A stretch of DNA of 64,000 nt from Pictodentalium vernedei (Eukaryota; Mollusca; Scaphopoda; Dentaliida; Dentaliidae), in NCBI GenBank assembly GCA_031216915.1, contig CM062289.1, positions 394,594,674-394,658,673 on the forward strand. The letters are read 5' to 3'. Numbering within the stretch: position 1 is the first letter of the stretch; the number at the start of each line of letters is the position of its first letter. Of the stretch, positions 33,334 through 43,229 are shown piece by piece. A program made the translations under genes and the position numbers. The notes below the pieces were generated by a model. The model was not told where the DNA came from. It saw only the letters and a program-made list of their open reading frames with translations, and did not search any database.

Positions 33334-33547
33334 AAGTTAAATAAAATATAATGTACAACAGAGGTTAGCCTGAGTTCAAAGGTTATTGTGTTGCTGAGTT
33401 GAGCTTCACAGTGACCTCTGACTTTCATGCCACTGAAGAAGACCACAACAGTTCGCAACTAGTTTGTCTGAGTGAAGCTTGACGAAGCAACGCAAATAAC
33501 CTTTGAACTTATTCTATCCTCCATTATATATTATATTTTATTTAACT
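33334..33547. mobile_element. Foldback MITE with arms of about 70 bp
   Basis: AAGTTAAATAAAATATAATG and GAGTTCAAAGGTTATT pair with AATAACCTTTGAACTTATTC and ATATTTTATTTAACTC. The interior is GAGCTTCACAGTGACC to GTGAAGCTTGAC. It lies 6 bp after P8. Confidence 0.75.
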
Positions 33548-34001
33548 CTGACATAATGTAGTTGTATTTTAGCATATGAACATATACCCACTATTCTCTC
33601 TTTTTATCCCCTTCCCAATAAAAAAACTATTGGTGGGATATAGCCATGGCTGTACATGTGTAGGGTCACATGATTAAATTATTACTGAACTTCCCTGTAA
33701 ATCTCATGGAGGTGTAGGGTTAAATTAATAATAAAACTCCCTCCTGTTTTGTCCTTCATCAGGTCGTCTGTTCATTGATGTAAATTAATTTTACTTTTTG
33801 TAGAATTTTATGCACACTGGTTAATAAAGAATGTCTTCATATGATTTATTAGAGAGCATTTAAAGATTTGAACTGTGATTATTTAATGTAGACCAAATAA
33901 TAAACTTACTCTTCAGTAATTTAACCCTCAGAATCTAAGAGGCTGCTTTTCTGCTTCAGGAACAGGATATGTCATACTTTCATTAATCCGTCATACTTTC
34001 A

Positions 34002-34245
34002 TTAATCCGTTACCTAACATGAAAAGCAGACGACACTTGCAAACAAAATTCTTGAAAAACTATTTTTTTCATTTTTTGTCCAAAAAAGATTGGTTATGAC
34101 CCCCTCATTGGAACGAGCTCGACGGGCTAGTTCCAAAGAGGGGTCATAACCTATGTTTTTGAGACAAAAAAATAATTAACATTAATTGGCTACTTTTGTG
34201 AATAACGCTGACTGGTTTTGGTCATTACATTGGGTAAAGGGTTAA
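34002..34245 (+). mobile_element. A15: TTAA MITE family A inside C2
   Basis: TTAATCCGTTACCTAACATG start, core GGAACGAGCTCGACGGGCTA, end ACATTGGGTAAAGGGTTAA. TCATACTTTCATTAATCCG is duplicated just before it. Confidence 0.85.
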
Positions 34246-34256
34246 GTAGGATGGCT

Positions 34257-34923
34257 GGGGTCGTCTCACTTAGCCGGTTGGCATTGTTTCAGAGTAAGGT
34301 GTGAACTACCTTGTGATCAAAGAGTTGCCGACTATAGTCGTTATCTAATAAAGTACAAGGTTTACTTGTAAAATTGACAAATTTATTGATTGATATTAAC
34401 TTTTCTACTGCCGTATAATATATACAATAATAATAAATATAGTACATACCACTTCAATATCCAGTTAGATGTGACACAGAATCTAAATAGCGTAGTAGTC
34501 CTATATCACCACTGATACCACAACAATATCCAGTTAGATGTGACACAGAATCTAAATAGCGAAGTAGTTCTATGTCACCACTGAGAAACTTTCTCTTGAA
34601 GTGACTCAGCTTTCTGTGCCAACCTTCGATGTGGTTAGCGGTACGGGGTCCAACCGTGTCAAAATGGTTCCACATACAATGTCCATGGTCACCTTCGACC
34701 CAGTATGTAGTAACATAGTCAGTGAACTGTTCAATGTTTGTACCCCTCTGGTGCTTCTTCTAGAACAGACCCAAACAATATTCCCAAACATTAATGATCA
34801 GTTATCATTAAATTAATCCAAACAGGCTGAGTGAGACAATTCATTGATATGGACTATAGCAAGTTTACTTAACAGTGTTTGTAGTTAATTACCTTCGCCC
34901 GACCGGCTACGTGAGACTAACCT
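34257..34923 (-). mobile_element. MULE-like element with transposase remnant
   Basis: Ends GGGGTCGTCTCACTTAGCC and, inverted, AGGTTAGTCTCACGTAGCC. 8-bp duplication GGATGGCT at 34249-34256 and 34924-34931, inside C2. It carries a minus-strand transposase fragment, so it is a deletion derivative of an autonomous Mutator-like element. Confidence 0.78.
34454..34768 (-). pseudogene. MULE transposase C-terminal fragment
   Basis: The minus-strand frame contains FTDYVTTYWVEGDHG then WNHFDTVGPRTANHIEGWH. This matches the W-N..RTNN-hxEGWH signature near the C-terminus of animal Mutator-like transposases. Upstream it is closed by a stop at about 34767. Downstream the frame carries a tandem duplication of about 66 bp (LLRYLDSVSHLTGY appears twice). 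No DDE catalytic core is present, so it cannot be active. Confidence 0.75.
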
Positions 34924-35474
34924 GGATGGCTTCTAAGTTAAAATGTGGGGTAGACTAATCAATATTTTCAACATGCAGCCTCAAGGCTGCACGTTGAAAA
35001 TATTAATTGATCTACCCCCAAATAATAAATATGGACTCTTCCAGTTGCTTTCATCAAACAGACATGGAAGATACCACCAGGGTTCAAAGGAAAGGGTTAA
35101 GTATGGACATGGGTTCCCAAAAGTATTGTCAGTACTGCAACTATCAGTACCTGTATGTTACTAATGATAGTACTGCAGTACTGGTACCAGTACTGACATG
35201 CATCCAATAGCTAACCGGAGTTAGGATAGCGTAAATGGGAGAATACTCCTTCCAGTGCCTTGACAATTGATCATGTCGCTGGAGAGTCAAAACAAAAGAG
35301 AATAATTGTGAAATCTTTATAACAAAAAGCTGGCTAAAAGTTCTCTTTCAACATTAAAATGTGTACGAAACTGTTTTTAATGATCATTTCCATGCATTTT
35401 AAATTTAATTTCCATTTCCCAAGCTTAAATTTAATATATTCTTTTTCTTTCCTGGGGGAGTGGGGGGGGGGGGG

Positions 35475-35736
35475 GATGCTCAAATTGCATGAGAGGTCCT
35501 CCAAGAGGTGTTCTGCTTGCTTTACTAACTTGCGTTGGTACCTTAATGGATAGTTCTGTGATGTAGAACGTATCCTGCAGAATGGTACTGTTCCTTTCTT
35601 AAGAATGATTCCATCCGTCTTCCTCCAATATCGAGTGTACCTACCATTGGTTTGATATAGGAATTCTTCTGCCTTCTTTGAGAAAGGGTCCAGGCCTATG
35701 CCATTGGCAAAATTTACATCATGGGGCTCTTGTTTT
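35475..35736 (-). CDS. Unidentified open frame with coding character
   Basis: About 87 codons without a stop on the minus strand, in AT-rich DNA where frames usually close sooner. The peptide includes NGIGLDPFSKKAEEFLYQTN, WRKTDGIILKKGTVPFCRIR and YPLRYQRKLVKQAEHLLEDL, a normal globular composition. Just upstream (minus) is a pyrimidine tract followed by AG at 35738-35737, which could be a splice acceptor. On the other side it runs into a poly-C tract with no donor. I do not recognise the family. It lies inside the first coding intron of the CRACR2A-like gene on the opposite strand. It could be an exon of a nested gene, a decayed gene copy, or a transposon fragment. Confidence 0.4.
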
Positions 35737-35739
35737 GGG

Positions 35740-36255
35740 GGGAAAAAACATACAAAGAATAAGAAATTTTACATTTGATTTGAGCAGTGAAAATTAATAC
35801 TGATACCTAAGCAACTTGAACTGCATGTATACTACAAGTAAGTCTTTTAACAAACAGTTACATGGAATCATGTTCACGCAGTCTCTGTAGTCTGTTGCAC
35901 TGTACTTATACTATTAAAGAGCTTACCAATAGTTTTCTGAGGCCTTATGACAACCCCATTCAGAGCACCAGTTGTGCATTAAATTTTTGTTTGAGTGGGA
36001 ACTGATTTTGGGAAATGTGGGGTTAAGAATTGTTAAAAATCATGCCCAAATGTCATTGGAAAAGGGTCTCATATACAGCCCCTGTAGATACCCAAAAGAA
36101 TCCCTGAGATAAGAGTGTTTACACCATTAGCTCTCCTTGTAATACTGGAGTGGATCTTGTGAGGTGTAAACACCTACATGGTGTACAACTGGAATTATAG
36201 CTTTCAAACAATTCCATTCATTCATCTTTCCTCCTGTCCCACAGGGCTGCAGCGA
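35740..36255. other. No recognised feature
   Basis: Intronic, AT-rich, no shared repeat. Confidence 0.4.
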
Positions 36256-36261
36256 TACGCT

Positions 36262-36545
36262 TCCCCATGGTTGCACAAAGTAGATCATTTGTTTCTCAGG
36301 CCATTTTTCATAAAATTGCATGCAGACGGGCGGCTTTATTTTTGTAATTATTTCTTTGCCATCAAAAATTCATGTACTTGGTTTGTTTTATGTTTTAGAC
36401 CACATAATCTACAGAATGGCATTGATGGTGGTGTATTTCATCCCTTGAATGCAAGAAGGCTTTGCAATGCTAAAGCATTACAAAGCCTTGTTGCACTACT
36501 GGGACAAATTTATCAATTTTATTAACTTGGGTAAAAATATCTGAC
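36262..36545 (-). mobile_element. Q1: palindromic Q element
   Basis: CACAAAGTAGATCATTTGTTT, AATTGCATGCAGACGGGCGG, core GGCTTTGCAATGCTAAAGCA with its complement, end AACTTGGGTAAAAATATCTG. Shared with 50728, 55410, 55818 and 59572. Confidence 0.7.
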
Positions 36546-36917
36546 TTAAACCATTTAATTTTTTTTAAAGTTTGCATTAGTTATATAAAGAGAGCATGTG
36601 GCGGTCGAGTAATTTTTCGAGTCGATTCTTATAAAACCGACGGCCCAATTTCTTCACAGCAGAGAGGGATTTAACCGTTTAGAATCTTGTTACGAATTGT
36701 GTATAATGCCGACTTTACTAAGGCCACAATGAGGTGTCAGTAAATCGTGTTGGTATCATTTAACAGTGATACAAATAGGATTTTGTAACATATTTTCCTA
36801 TTTCTTTTGTGGCCAAACTGGATTATTGCATTGTTGAAAGAAAGAACTCACAATAAAAAACTCTGTCATTTATCGGGACCGAATCGACTCGAGAAAAAGG
36901 ACATCCGCAAATTGGAG

Positions 36918-36989
36918 ACGAATCGAGTCGATTTTGCATTACGAATCGAGTCGATTTTGCATTACGAATCGAGTCGATTTTGCATTCCG
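36918..36989 (+). repeat. 23-bp tandem repeat, three units
   Basis: ACGAATCGAGTCGATTTTGC starts at 36918, 36941 and 36964. Related GAATCGACTCGAG and TTTTTCGAGTCGATTC motifs occur at 36881 and 36613. A hAT-like right end GCAGGGCCCTA closes the region at 37031, so the repeats may be subterminal motifs of a truncated hAT. Confidence 0.75.
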
Positions 36990-37119
36990 ACTCGAGATTT
37001 GACTCAAAATTTGAGTAATTGCAGGGCCCTATGTCCATTAAATTTGTCCTCTTACTTGTTGCACGACTGAAAAAAATGTCCGAAGAGCTATACTTGACAA
37101 AGATATTTGAATGCCCAAA

Positions 37120-37382
37120 TTAACCCTTTACCTAACACGAAAGGCAGACCACATTTGCAAACAAAAATTTCTTGAATAATTATTTTTCTTCATTTTTTGC
37201 ATCAAAAACATAGCTTATGATCCCACATTGGAATGAGCTGAATGATCTTGTTCCAATTTGGGGTCATAAGCTATGTTTTTGAAACAAAAAAGGAAAAAAA
37301 TAATAAAAATTAAATGGTGATCTTTGTGAATACATGTAGCGCTGGCCTGTTTTTGGCTACTATGTCGGTAGGTAAACGTTAA
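37120..37382 (+). mobile_element. A16: TTAA MITE family A in intron 1
   Basis: CCCTTTACCTAACACGAAAG start, core GGAATGAGCTGAATGATCTT, end decayed to GTCGGTAGGTAAACGTTAA. Confidence 0.82.
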
Positions 37383-37408
37383 ATGAAGCGATCATATTTT
37401 TTCTCCAC

Positions 37409-37661
37409 CAAGTCTGAATATAAGCAACCTGTCATTTGCAAAATAGGGTTCCCAGAGGGTGAATTTGCTGATGCCATCCCATACAGTGGGCCAATTTATC
37501 CTCTAGGTACATCTTTCTGTTTTGGCTTGAGACCTTGATTCAGACTGAGGTTCACAGAGGGTAAATTTTGTGATGCTACCCTGCTGTGCAGGGTAGCATC
37601 ACCAAATTCATCCTCTGGGGACCTCATTTTGCAGATGACAGTCTGCTTATTTTCAGACTTG
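37409..37661. mobile_element. E2: hAT MITE, full-length
   Basis: CAAGTCTGAATATAAGC start, TTATTTTCAGACTTG end. Perfect 8-bp duplication TTCTCCAC at 37401-37408 and 37662-37669. Internal hairpin GATGCTACCCTG..CAGGGTAGCATC. Ends 181 bp before the second coding exon. Confidence 0.92.
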
Positions 37662-37842
37662 TTCTCCACACAAATGTTAAAATGGTCGCGTAAAGGAAAA
37701 TATTTTGTAGTGTTATACCAAAAGTGCAAGTCAATGAACAACCATGGAAGATTCCATTTCGTAATATTGGGGATAAAGAGTTGTAATCTGATTATTTGTT
37801 TTCATGAGATTGAAGAAAACATGTCTATTTTTATACCAACAG

Positions 37843-37987
37843 GAAACTTCTTGGGTCTAACTGCTCCAGAGTGTAATGAACCTCCATCAGAGAATATCTA
37901 TGAGATGAGCGAGCTGAATGAGGAAAATGATGAGAGAAACTTTGAAGAAATGCTGGAAAGTGTAGGAGGTCAAAGCTTGTTCATTCT
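37843..37987 (+). CDS. CRACR2A: CRACR2A/EFCAB4-like, second coding exon
   Basis: Preceded by an AG acceptor (37841-37842) after a T-rich tract and followed by a GTAAGT donor. The two leading bases complete the split glycine codon of the first exon, giving GGFG then NFLGL, and the frame stays open to the donor, which leaves two bases of a leucine codon. It encodes about residues 85-133: an acidic linker (SELNEENDERNFEEMLESVG) corresponding to the CRACR2A segment between the EF-hands and the coiled coil. The phase match to both neighbouring exons is strong support. The upstream intron is 6,387 bp and carries A, P, C and E repeats, a MULE and a foldback; the downstream intron is 1,299 bp. Confidence 0.8.
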
Positions 37988-38063
37988 GTAAGTATCCTCT
38001 CTTCTTGTGTTTGTATTTTGTTAACCCTTACCAGTAACAGGAAATTAGAAATGGGTTTTATTC

Positions 38064-38850
38064 CCCCCCCCCAAATATTTCGGAGGTTTAAAGCCATGGC
38101 ACTGTCCACCTGTCTGTCCATCCATTTATAGATGGAGTTGGTTTCCGCTCTCTAACTGAAGTTCTACTTTGCCAATCAAAACCAAACTTGATATGTGGGT
38201 TGAGTAAGAGAAAGAACCCTGTTTATTTTGGGCTTATTGTGCCAAAGTTCAAAGTCATAGTGACCTTGAACTCAAAAATTTTCTTGGAGTTGATTTACAT
38301 TCTGTAATTGAAATTCTGCTGGACCAGTGTTAACCCTTTACCCAACAAATCGCCCGCATCTGCCTGCGTAATATGCAAATTCAGCTGTTGAAAAAATATT
38401 ATTTTTCAAAAAATTTCAACAAAACCATATCGTGTGACCCCTCTTTGGAACGAGCTCGTCGAGCTCGTTCCAACGAGGGGTCACATGATATGGTTTTGTT
38501 GAAATTTTTTGAAAAAATTTAAAAAATGATATTTAAAATAATAAATTTTGATATCGTCTGCGTTGGGTAAAGGGTTAACCAAACTTGACATGTGAGAAAG
38601 AACCCTACTTATTTTGGGGGTAATTGTGCCAAAGTTCAGGGTCACAGTGACCATTAACTCTCATATTTTCCTTGTTTCAGCTCTCTAATTAAACATTCTG
38701 CTGGACCAATGGAAACCAAACTTGACATGTCAGTTAGATATGATGAGAGGGAGAACCCAATTTATTGTGGGTTCATTGTGCCAAATGTCAAGGTCACAGA
38801 CATGTGAACAAATTTTGATGGCCAAAACTAATTTAGCACTCTGCCAGTTG
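38064..38850 (+). mobile_element. H7: pearl-like element, split by B5
   Basis: Poly-C left edge with CAAATATTTCGG, CTGTCTGTCCATCC, then about three units with ACCAAACTTGACATGT, TTATTGTGCCAAAGTTC and CATTCTGCTGGACCA. B5 sits at a TTAA in the second unit. Right end not resolved. Lies between exons 2 and 3. Confidence 0.65.
38330..38578 (-). mobile_element. B5: TTAA MITE family B in CRACR2A-like intron 2
   Basis: Perfect TTAA on both sides, core GGAACGAGCTCGTCGAGCTC, ends CCCTTTACCCAACAAATCG and CTGCGTTGGGTAAAGGG. Confidence 0.92.
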
Positions 38851-38878
38851 AGAGATATCAAATTAAGTGGGCTCCATT

Positions 38879-39081
38879 CAAACCTGGAAATAAACAGACT
38901 CATCTGCAGTGCAGCATCACCAAATTTACCCCTTGTGAACCTCAATGTGAATCGAGGTCTCAGGCCTAAAGAGAAAGAGGTACCCAGAGGATGAACTGTT
39001 TCACTGTATGGGATAACATCTGAAAATTCACACTCTGGGGACCTCATTTTACAAATGATAGATTGGTTATTTCCAGTCTTG
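38879..39081. mobile_element. E3: hAT MITE in intron 2
   Basis: CAAACCTGGAAATAA start, TTATTTCCAGTCTTG end. 8-bp duplication GCTCCATT/GTTCCATT (one mismatch) at 38871-38878 and 39082-39089. The left flank GATATCAAATTAAGTGGGC is a fragment of a P element end. Confidence 0.85.
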
Positions 39082-39286
39082 GTTCCATTGTATTTTCACT
39101 ATTATTTTTAGGCTTCAGTGAGGTAATGGCTATCAACAACCAGTTTATGTTGTATCATAATAGATGGCTCTATCTGCAGCATTACTATCAAGGTTGTCAT
39201 AAATTATGGAAAGATGTCATAAGTTGTGGGTAATGAGATTATTGCCTATAAAACTTCTTCATAAATGTATTGTTTGTTCGTTCCAG

Positions 39287-39439
39287 TGAAGAGAGATCAA
39301 AAGTGAAAGGGTTGTGGCAAAAAATGTGTAAGGATGCTCCAGAGTTGACAGATTGTTTTGAGGAATTTTTAATGAAGATATCAGGAGAGATGAATAAAAC
39401 CCAAGAAGTTGTCTCATCTTTAGAAACTGCTCTCCACAG
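39287..39439 (+). CDS. CRACR2A: CRACR2A/EFCAB4-like, third coding exon (last one seen)
   Basis: Acceptor TTCCAG at 39281-39286 and donor CAG|GTGAGT at 39437-39445. The first base completes the split leucine codon, and 50 codons follow to about residue 184, ending two bases into an arginine codon. The peptide runs EERSKVKGLWQKM, then CFEEFLMKISGEM, then VVSSLETALH. This matches the CRACR2A region that follows the EF-hands and leads into the coiled coil. The next family exon would encode coiled coil containing a LYEEME-like motif. I found no such exon downstream in the window, so the following intron must exceed 24 kb or the locus is truncated. No in-frame stop ends the protein here. Confidence 0.78.
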
Positions 39440-39444
39440 GTGAG

Positions 39445-40175
39445 TCCTGGAAACTTAACAGTATTTGAGCATTCAAGTACCAGAATTATCTCATGAGTGG
39501 ATAAGAGGAATTAGACATTTTCAGAAGTGGTGTCACAACTTCATTCTCCTGTTGTTTGCAGTAGTGAAGATAGCCTTTCCCTGGGGGCTGGGGTGGGGGG
39601 GGGGGCAAAAAGACCAATAAAATTGTTTGACATATTGAAAAACCAAATTTCTACCATTTTAGCACCCAAAACGGTTTGGTCATTGAAAACTCTGTCATGT
39701 TTTAGCCAAAATATCAATAACTTTCCTTCTATTTTGCAAATGACAAGCCAAAAATTTTGTGACAAAATTCTTGGTTGCACCTCTTCCCCCAGTCTACCCC
39801 CTTATATCCACAACTGGTTGTTTGCCTTTAAAAGCATGAGATGACCAATTTTTTGTTCACCTGCATTACTAGACTTTGGTCAGCTTACAACAAATTGCAT
39901 ACACAAGTTTTCCTTTTCCATAGGGCAGGTTTTTCTCTTGTGCATAAATGATGCATATTAGCCAGCCATCTTAGTTTTTCAAGTTGTCTGAAGATAAATT
40001 TCCCCAAATTCACCCGAATCACCAAAACTTAATTAATTCAAGAGCAATTGTTATAAGCCCTATTACGATACTGCATATTGAGAAAGAGGATATAAACTTA
40101 CAAGAATATACCTCACCATTGCATAAATAAATATTCTCCAATATCATAATTTCCTTTGTTGCCAATGCCTCGGGC
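39445..40175. other. Start of the long downstream intron; no feature
   Basis: A poly-G stretch lies at 39595-39604. Opposing frames at 39527-39844 and 39541-39780 are shadows of the same low-complexity stretch. Confidence 0.35.
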
Positions 40176-40179
40176 GGGG

Positions 40180-40350
40180 TCATCTGACATATCATGTGAC
40201 ACTTCATTGCAGCAAACTCGACGGGCTTGTTCCAGTGAGCGGTCACATAATAAGTTTTTGTTAAAATTTGTTGAAAAAGAAAAAAATTTTTGGCAGCTCA
40301 ATTTGTATCTTACACAGTGGATGCGTCTGATTTGTAAGGTGAAGGGTTAA
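40180..40350 (+). mobile_element. B6: decayed right part of a family B MITE
   Basis: ACATATCATGTGACACTTC, core remnant CTCGACGGGCTTGTTCCAGT, right end GTAAGGTGAAGGGTTAA. Confidence 0.6.
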
Positions 40351-40416
40351 ATGTAACTCTATGACTTCTCACGGGAACACCCTTTTTAACCCTTGAGGTC
40401 TTAGATTAATTTTATG

Positions 40417-40629
40417 TTAACCCCTAGCACTCTGGTAGTGCAACATAATTTTTTCAAATCACTCTGTTTTTCTCTTGTTTAACTTCAAATTTAACCAATT
40501 ATACCTTGTTTGACAGAGCTCACTGAGCTCTGTCAAACAAGATATATTTGGCTAAATATCAAAACTGCATTATGGGAAATATTTGCTGCTGAAAACTTGC
40601 CCTTTTGACATCAGAGTGCAGAGGGTTAA
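40417..40629. mobile_element. D1: TTAA element of family D carrying the P core
   Basis: TTAACCCCTAGCACTCTGG start and CAGAGTGCAGAGGGTTAA end, which are inverted. The centre is the palindrome CTTGTTTGACAGAGCTCAC / TGAGCTCTGTCAAACAAG, the same core as in the TA-flanked family P. Confidence 0.78.
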
Positions 40630-40636
40630 TAACTAC

Positions 40637-41356
40637 TAGAGATGGGCAATATACCAAAAAAAAACCAAATTGATATGTCGTATCATGGAGCCAAAAAACT
40701 AAACCAAATCAATTGTTGAATTCCCAAATTGTCTGAATTTTCAAATATTCCTGCTTTCACTAATTATAAGTCCCTGTTGAGGCTTGATAACAGTTGAAAG
40801 GTTCATTTTCATGAAAGAAATGACTGATTTTCTTTTCAGTTTTGTTACCTCAGTGGACTGGGCAACTGTCCTGAAATCCCATTAGACTACAACCTGCACA
40901 TCTCCAATTGCTTAGCAGTGATTTCTAGTCAAGTCTTGGCTGCCGTTTAAGGCAGCCAAGACCTCACTAGAATTCACTGCCCAGGTGTTTTGTCTACTGT
41001 CAGCAGGACCTCCTAAAGATGGCATGGTCAGGGCACATGCTTTGAGATCACAAAAGCCTGAAATAGATCTTTAAACATTAAGGTGCATTTAGAACAAGTC
41101 CCCAAATTACTGTAGATATGATATATGGTGGTAAAAGAAAGCCATTGTTGAGCTCATTGGCAGTGTCATTTATAGCATTGTGGTAGAACGATACTACTAT
41201 AACTTATTCTGTTTATCCTAATGTGAATTACTCTTTGGTACTATCGGCAAATCTCAGTCAAGTCAGATACCGAATACTGAACCAATACCGAGGTATACCC
41301 CCCTAAAATTACAGATACCGATACCAAACTCAAAATTTCAATACCGCCCATCTCTG
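40637..41356. mobile_element. hAT-type element, 720 bp
   Basis: TAGAGATGGGCAATATACC start; inverse of CAGAGATGGGCGGTATTG at the end. Duplication ATAACTAC/AGAACTAC (one mismatch) at 40629-40636 and 41357-41364. Internal hairpin AGTCTTGGCTGCC..GGCAGCCAAGAC near 40935-40970. No transposase. Confidence 0.85.
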
Positions 41357-41439
41357 AGAACTACTGTATATTCATTTATTACGCTAGTAAATTTGTTTAT
41401 CAAATCAAAAGAAGTTACTAAGAGACATAGACTCCGCAA

Positions 41440-41508
41440 TATTAGGTTTAGGATGGCTGAAAAGCACCCAATATTAATTTAATATTAGGTGCCCGTCAGC
41501 CATTTTGT
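41440..41508. repeat. Short hairpin
   Basis: GGATGGCTGAAAAGCACCC and AATATTAATTTAATATT pair with GGTGCCCGTCAGCCATTTT, mostly complementary. Confidence 0.6.
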
Positions 41509-41812
41509 TTTATCATTATATCCACACGCCTCAGCTTTTAATTTACACATACGTACATGCTGCAGCACAGTCGTACAGAAGACCAACCATATAAAATAGC
41601 CCTGTCGTATAAACATTGCATTCGATTGAATGAAACTTTTATAATAAAATGCCAAACCAGCCCAAAACATTGGCGGTTATAGAATAAGGCAATTACTCCC
41701 CTTGTTGCATATGTAAACATCGTCTGCTTTGGTTACATTTTTTGAGAAGTGCGCATCATTTAACTATTCGTTGAGTTAACTTCCCCAATGACATTTTATC
41801 ATGCCGTGCATA

Positions 41813-41966
41813 ATAAATACGTTACAGGGCGTTTAGTTGGCAGATGCAGTGTTATAAACGGCTCAGAGAAAACAATATTAGGTTCGGCTTCACCTCACCT
41901 AATATTGTTTTCTCTTCGCCGTATATGACACTGTATCTGCCAATTAAACACTCTGTAACTTTTAAT
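41813..41966. mobile_element. Foldback MITE
   Basis: ACGTTACAGGGCGTTTAGTT, GGCAGATGCAGTGTTATAA and GAGAAAACAATATTAGGT pair with ACCTAATATTGTTTTCTC, ATGACACTGTATCTGCC and AATTAAACACTCTGTAAC. Confidence 0.8.
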
Positions 41967-43229
41967 ACACAGCTGCAAATGATTTAACAGTGTTTCTACA
42001 AAGGCATGTTTCTGTATAGGCAGCCAACAATGATGTAAAAACACTGTCAAGATAAAAGCGTCCTGCCAGTTGAGTCCTCAAAGAAGAAGACACTTGGGAC
42101 AACATTTTCAGAGCAATATACAAGGGGCAGTTTGTGGCTGTGTGGGGACGTAAGGGTCAAGCTCATTCAGTTGATGGCTCATAAGCTATAGTTTGAAGGA
42201 AGCAAATGTTAATTATCTCCAGACATCGAAGTTGGGATGGGGATATTGAAATGGTGTTCATCAGTTCATCCTTCCGTCACAAACATTGTCAGTTTAACTC
42301 CTACAGTTTTCAGTCGATTTTTAATAAACTTGGTCTGAAGTATTAGTAACAAGTGTAGATGTGCATGTGGTCAGGAATTTTTGATGCAACAAATTTTGCG
42401 TGGTCACAGCCCTTGGAAATAGCAAAATTTCCATCACAAAGGCTTGTCCGCTTAACACCTCCTTCATTTTTTATTGGATTTTTACTTTACTTAGTCTGAA
42501 GTAACACTATTAAGTTTAGATGTGCCTGTGGTCAGGAATGTTCAATGCGACAAATTTTGCGTGGTTACGACCCTTGGAAATAGCAAAATTTCCATCACAA
42601 AGGCATGTCAGCTTAACTTCTCCTACATTTTTAATGGATTTTTACTAAACTTGGTCTGAAGTATCAGTATCAAGTGTAGATGTGCATGTGGTCAGGAATT
42701 TTCAATGCGACAAATTTTGCATGTTACAGCCCTCGGATATAGCAAAATTTCCATCACAAAGGCTTGTCCACTTAACTCTGCCTACATTTTTCATTGGATT
42801 TTTACGAAACATGGTCTGAAGTTTCAGTATCAAGTGCAGATGTGCATGTGGTTTGGAACTTGCGATGCGACAAATTTTGCATGGTTACAGCCCTTGGAAA
42901 TAGAAAACTTTCCATCACAAAGGCTTGTCCGCTTAAATCCCCCTACATTTTGATTATGCCCCCGAAAAATTTCGAGGGGGTATATAGTCGAGGTCTCTGT
43001 CCATCCATCCGTCCGTCCATCCATCTGTCCATCCATACGAACATTTTGTATTATAACTCGAGCATCAGTTGTCAGATTTTAATGTTCTTTGGTATGGTGA
43101 AAGGGCAGCTTGGGGGAACGGATACCCTCATACCTAGAGTTTCGTCCATCATTATGTGTACACTCCATACGAAAAAATTATCCAAAAATCGACTGAGTGT
43201 GTTATGTGTAATTACATAATGCTAGACGT

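Larger units (their letters stand above)
33921..35100 (+). mobile_element. C2: TTAA MITE family C with A15 and a MULE nested
   Basis: TTAACCCTCAGAATCTAAG start, TTCAAAGGAAAGGGTTAA end, core ATGCAGCCTCAAGGCTGCA. Compared with C1, the body is broken by A15 (34002-34245) and by 34257-34923. Confidence 0.72.

Noticed and set aside
36925..36989. CRISPR array
   Set aside because: Three directly adjacent units without spacers in a eukaryotic intron.
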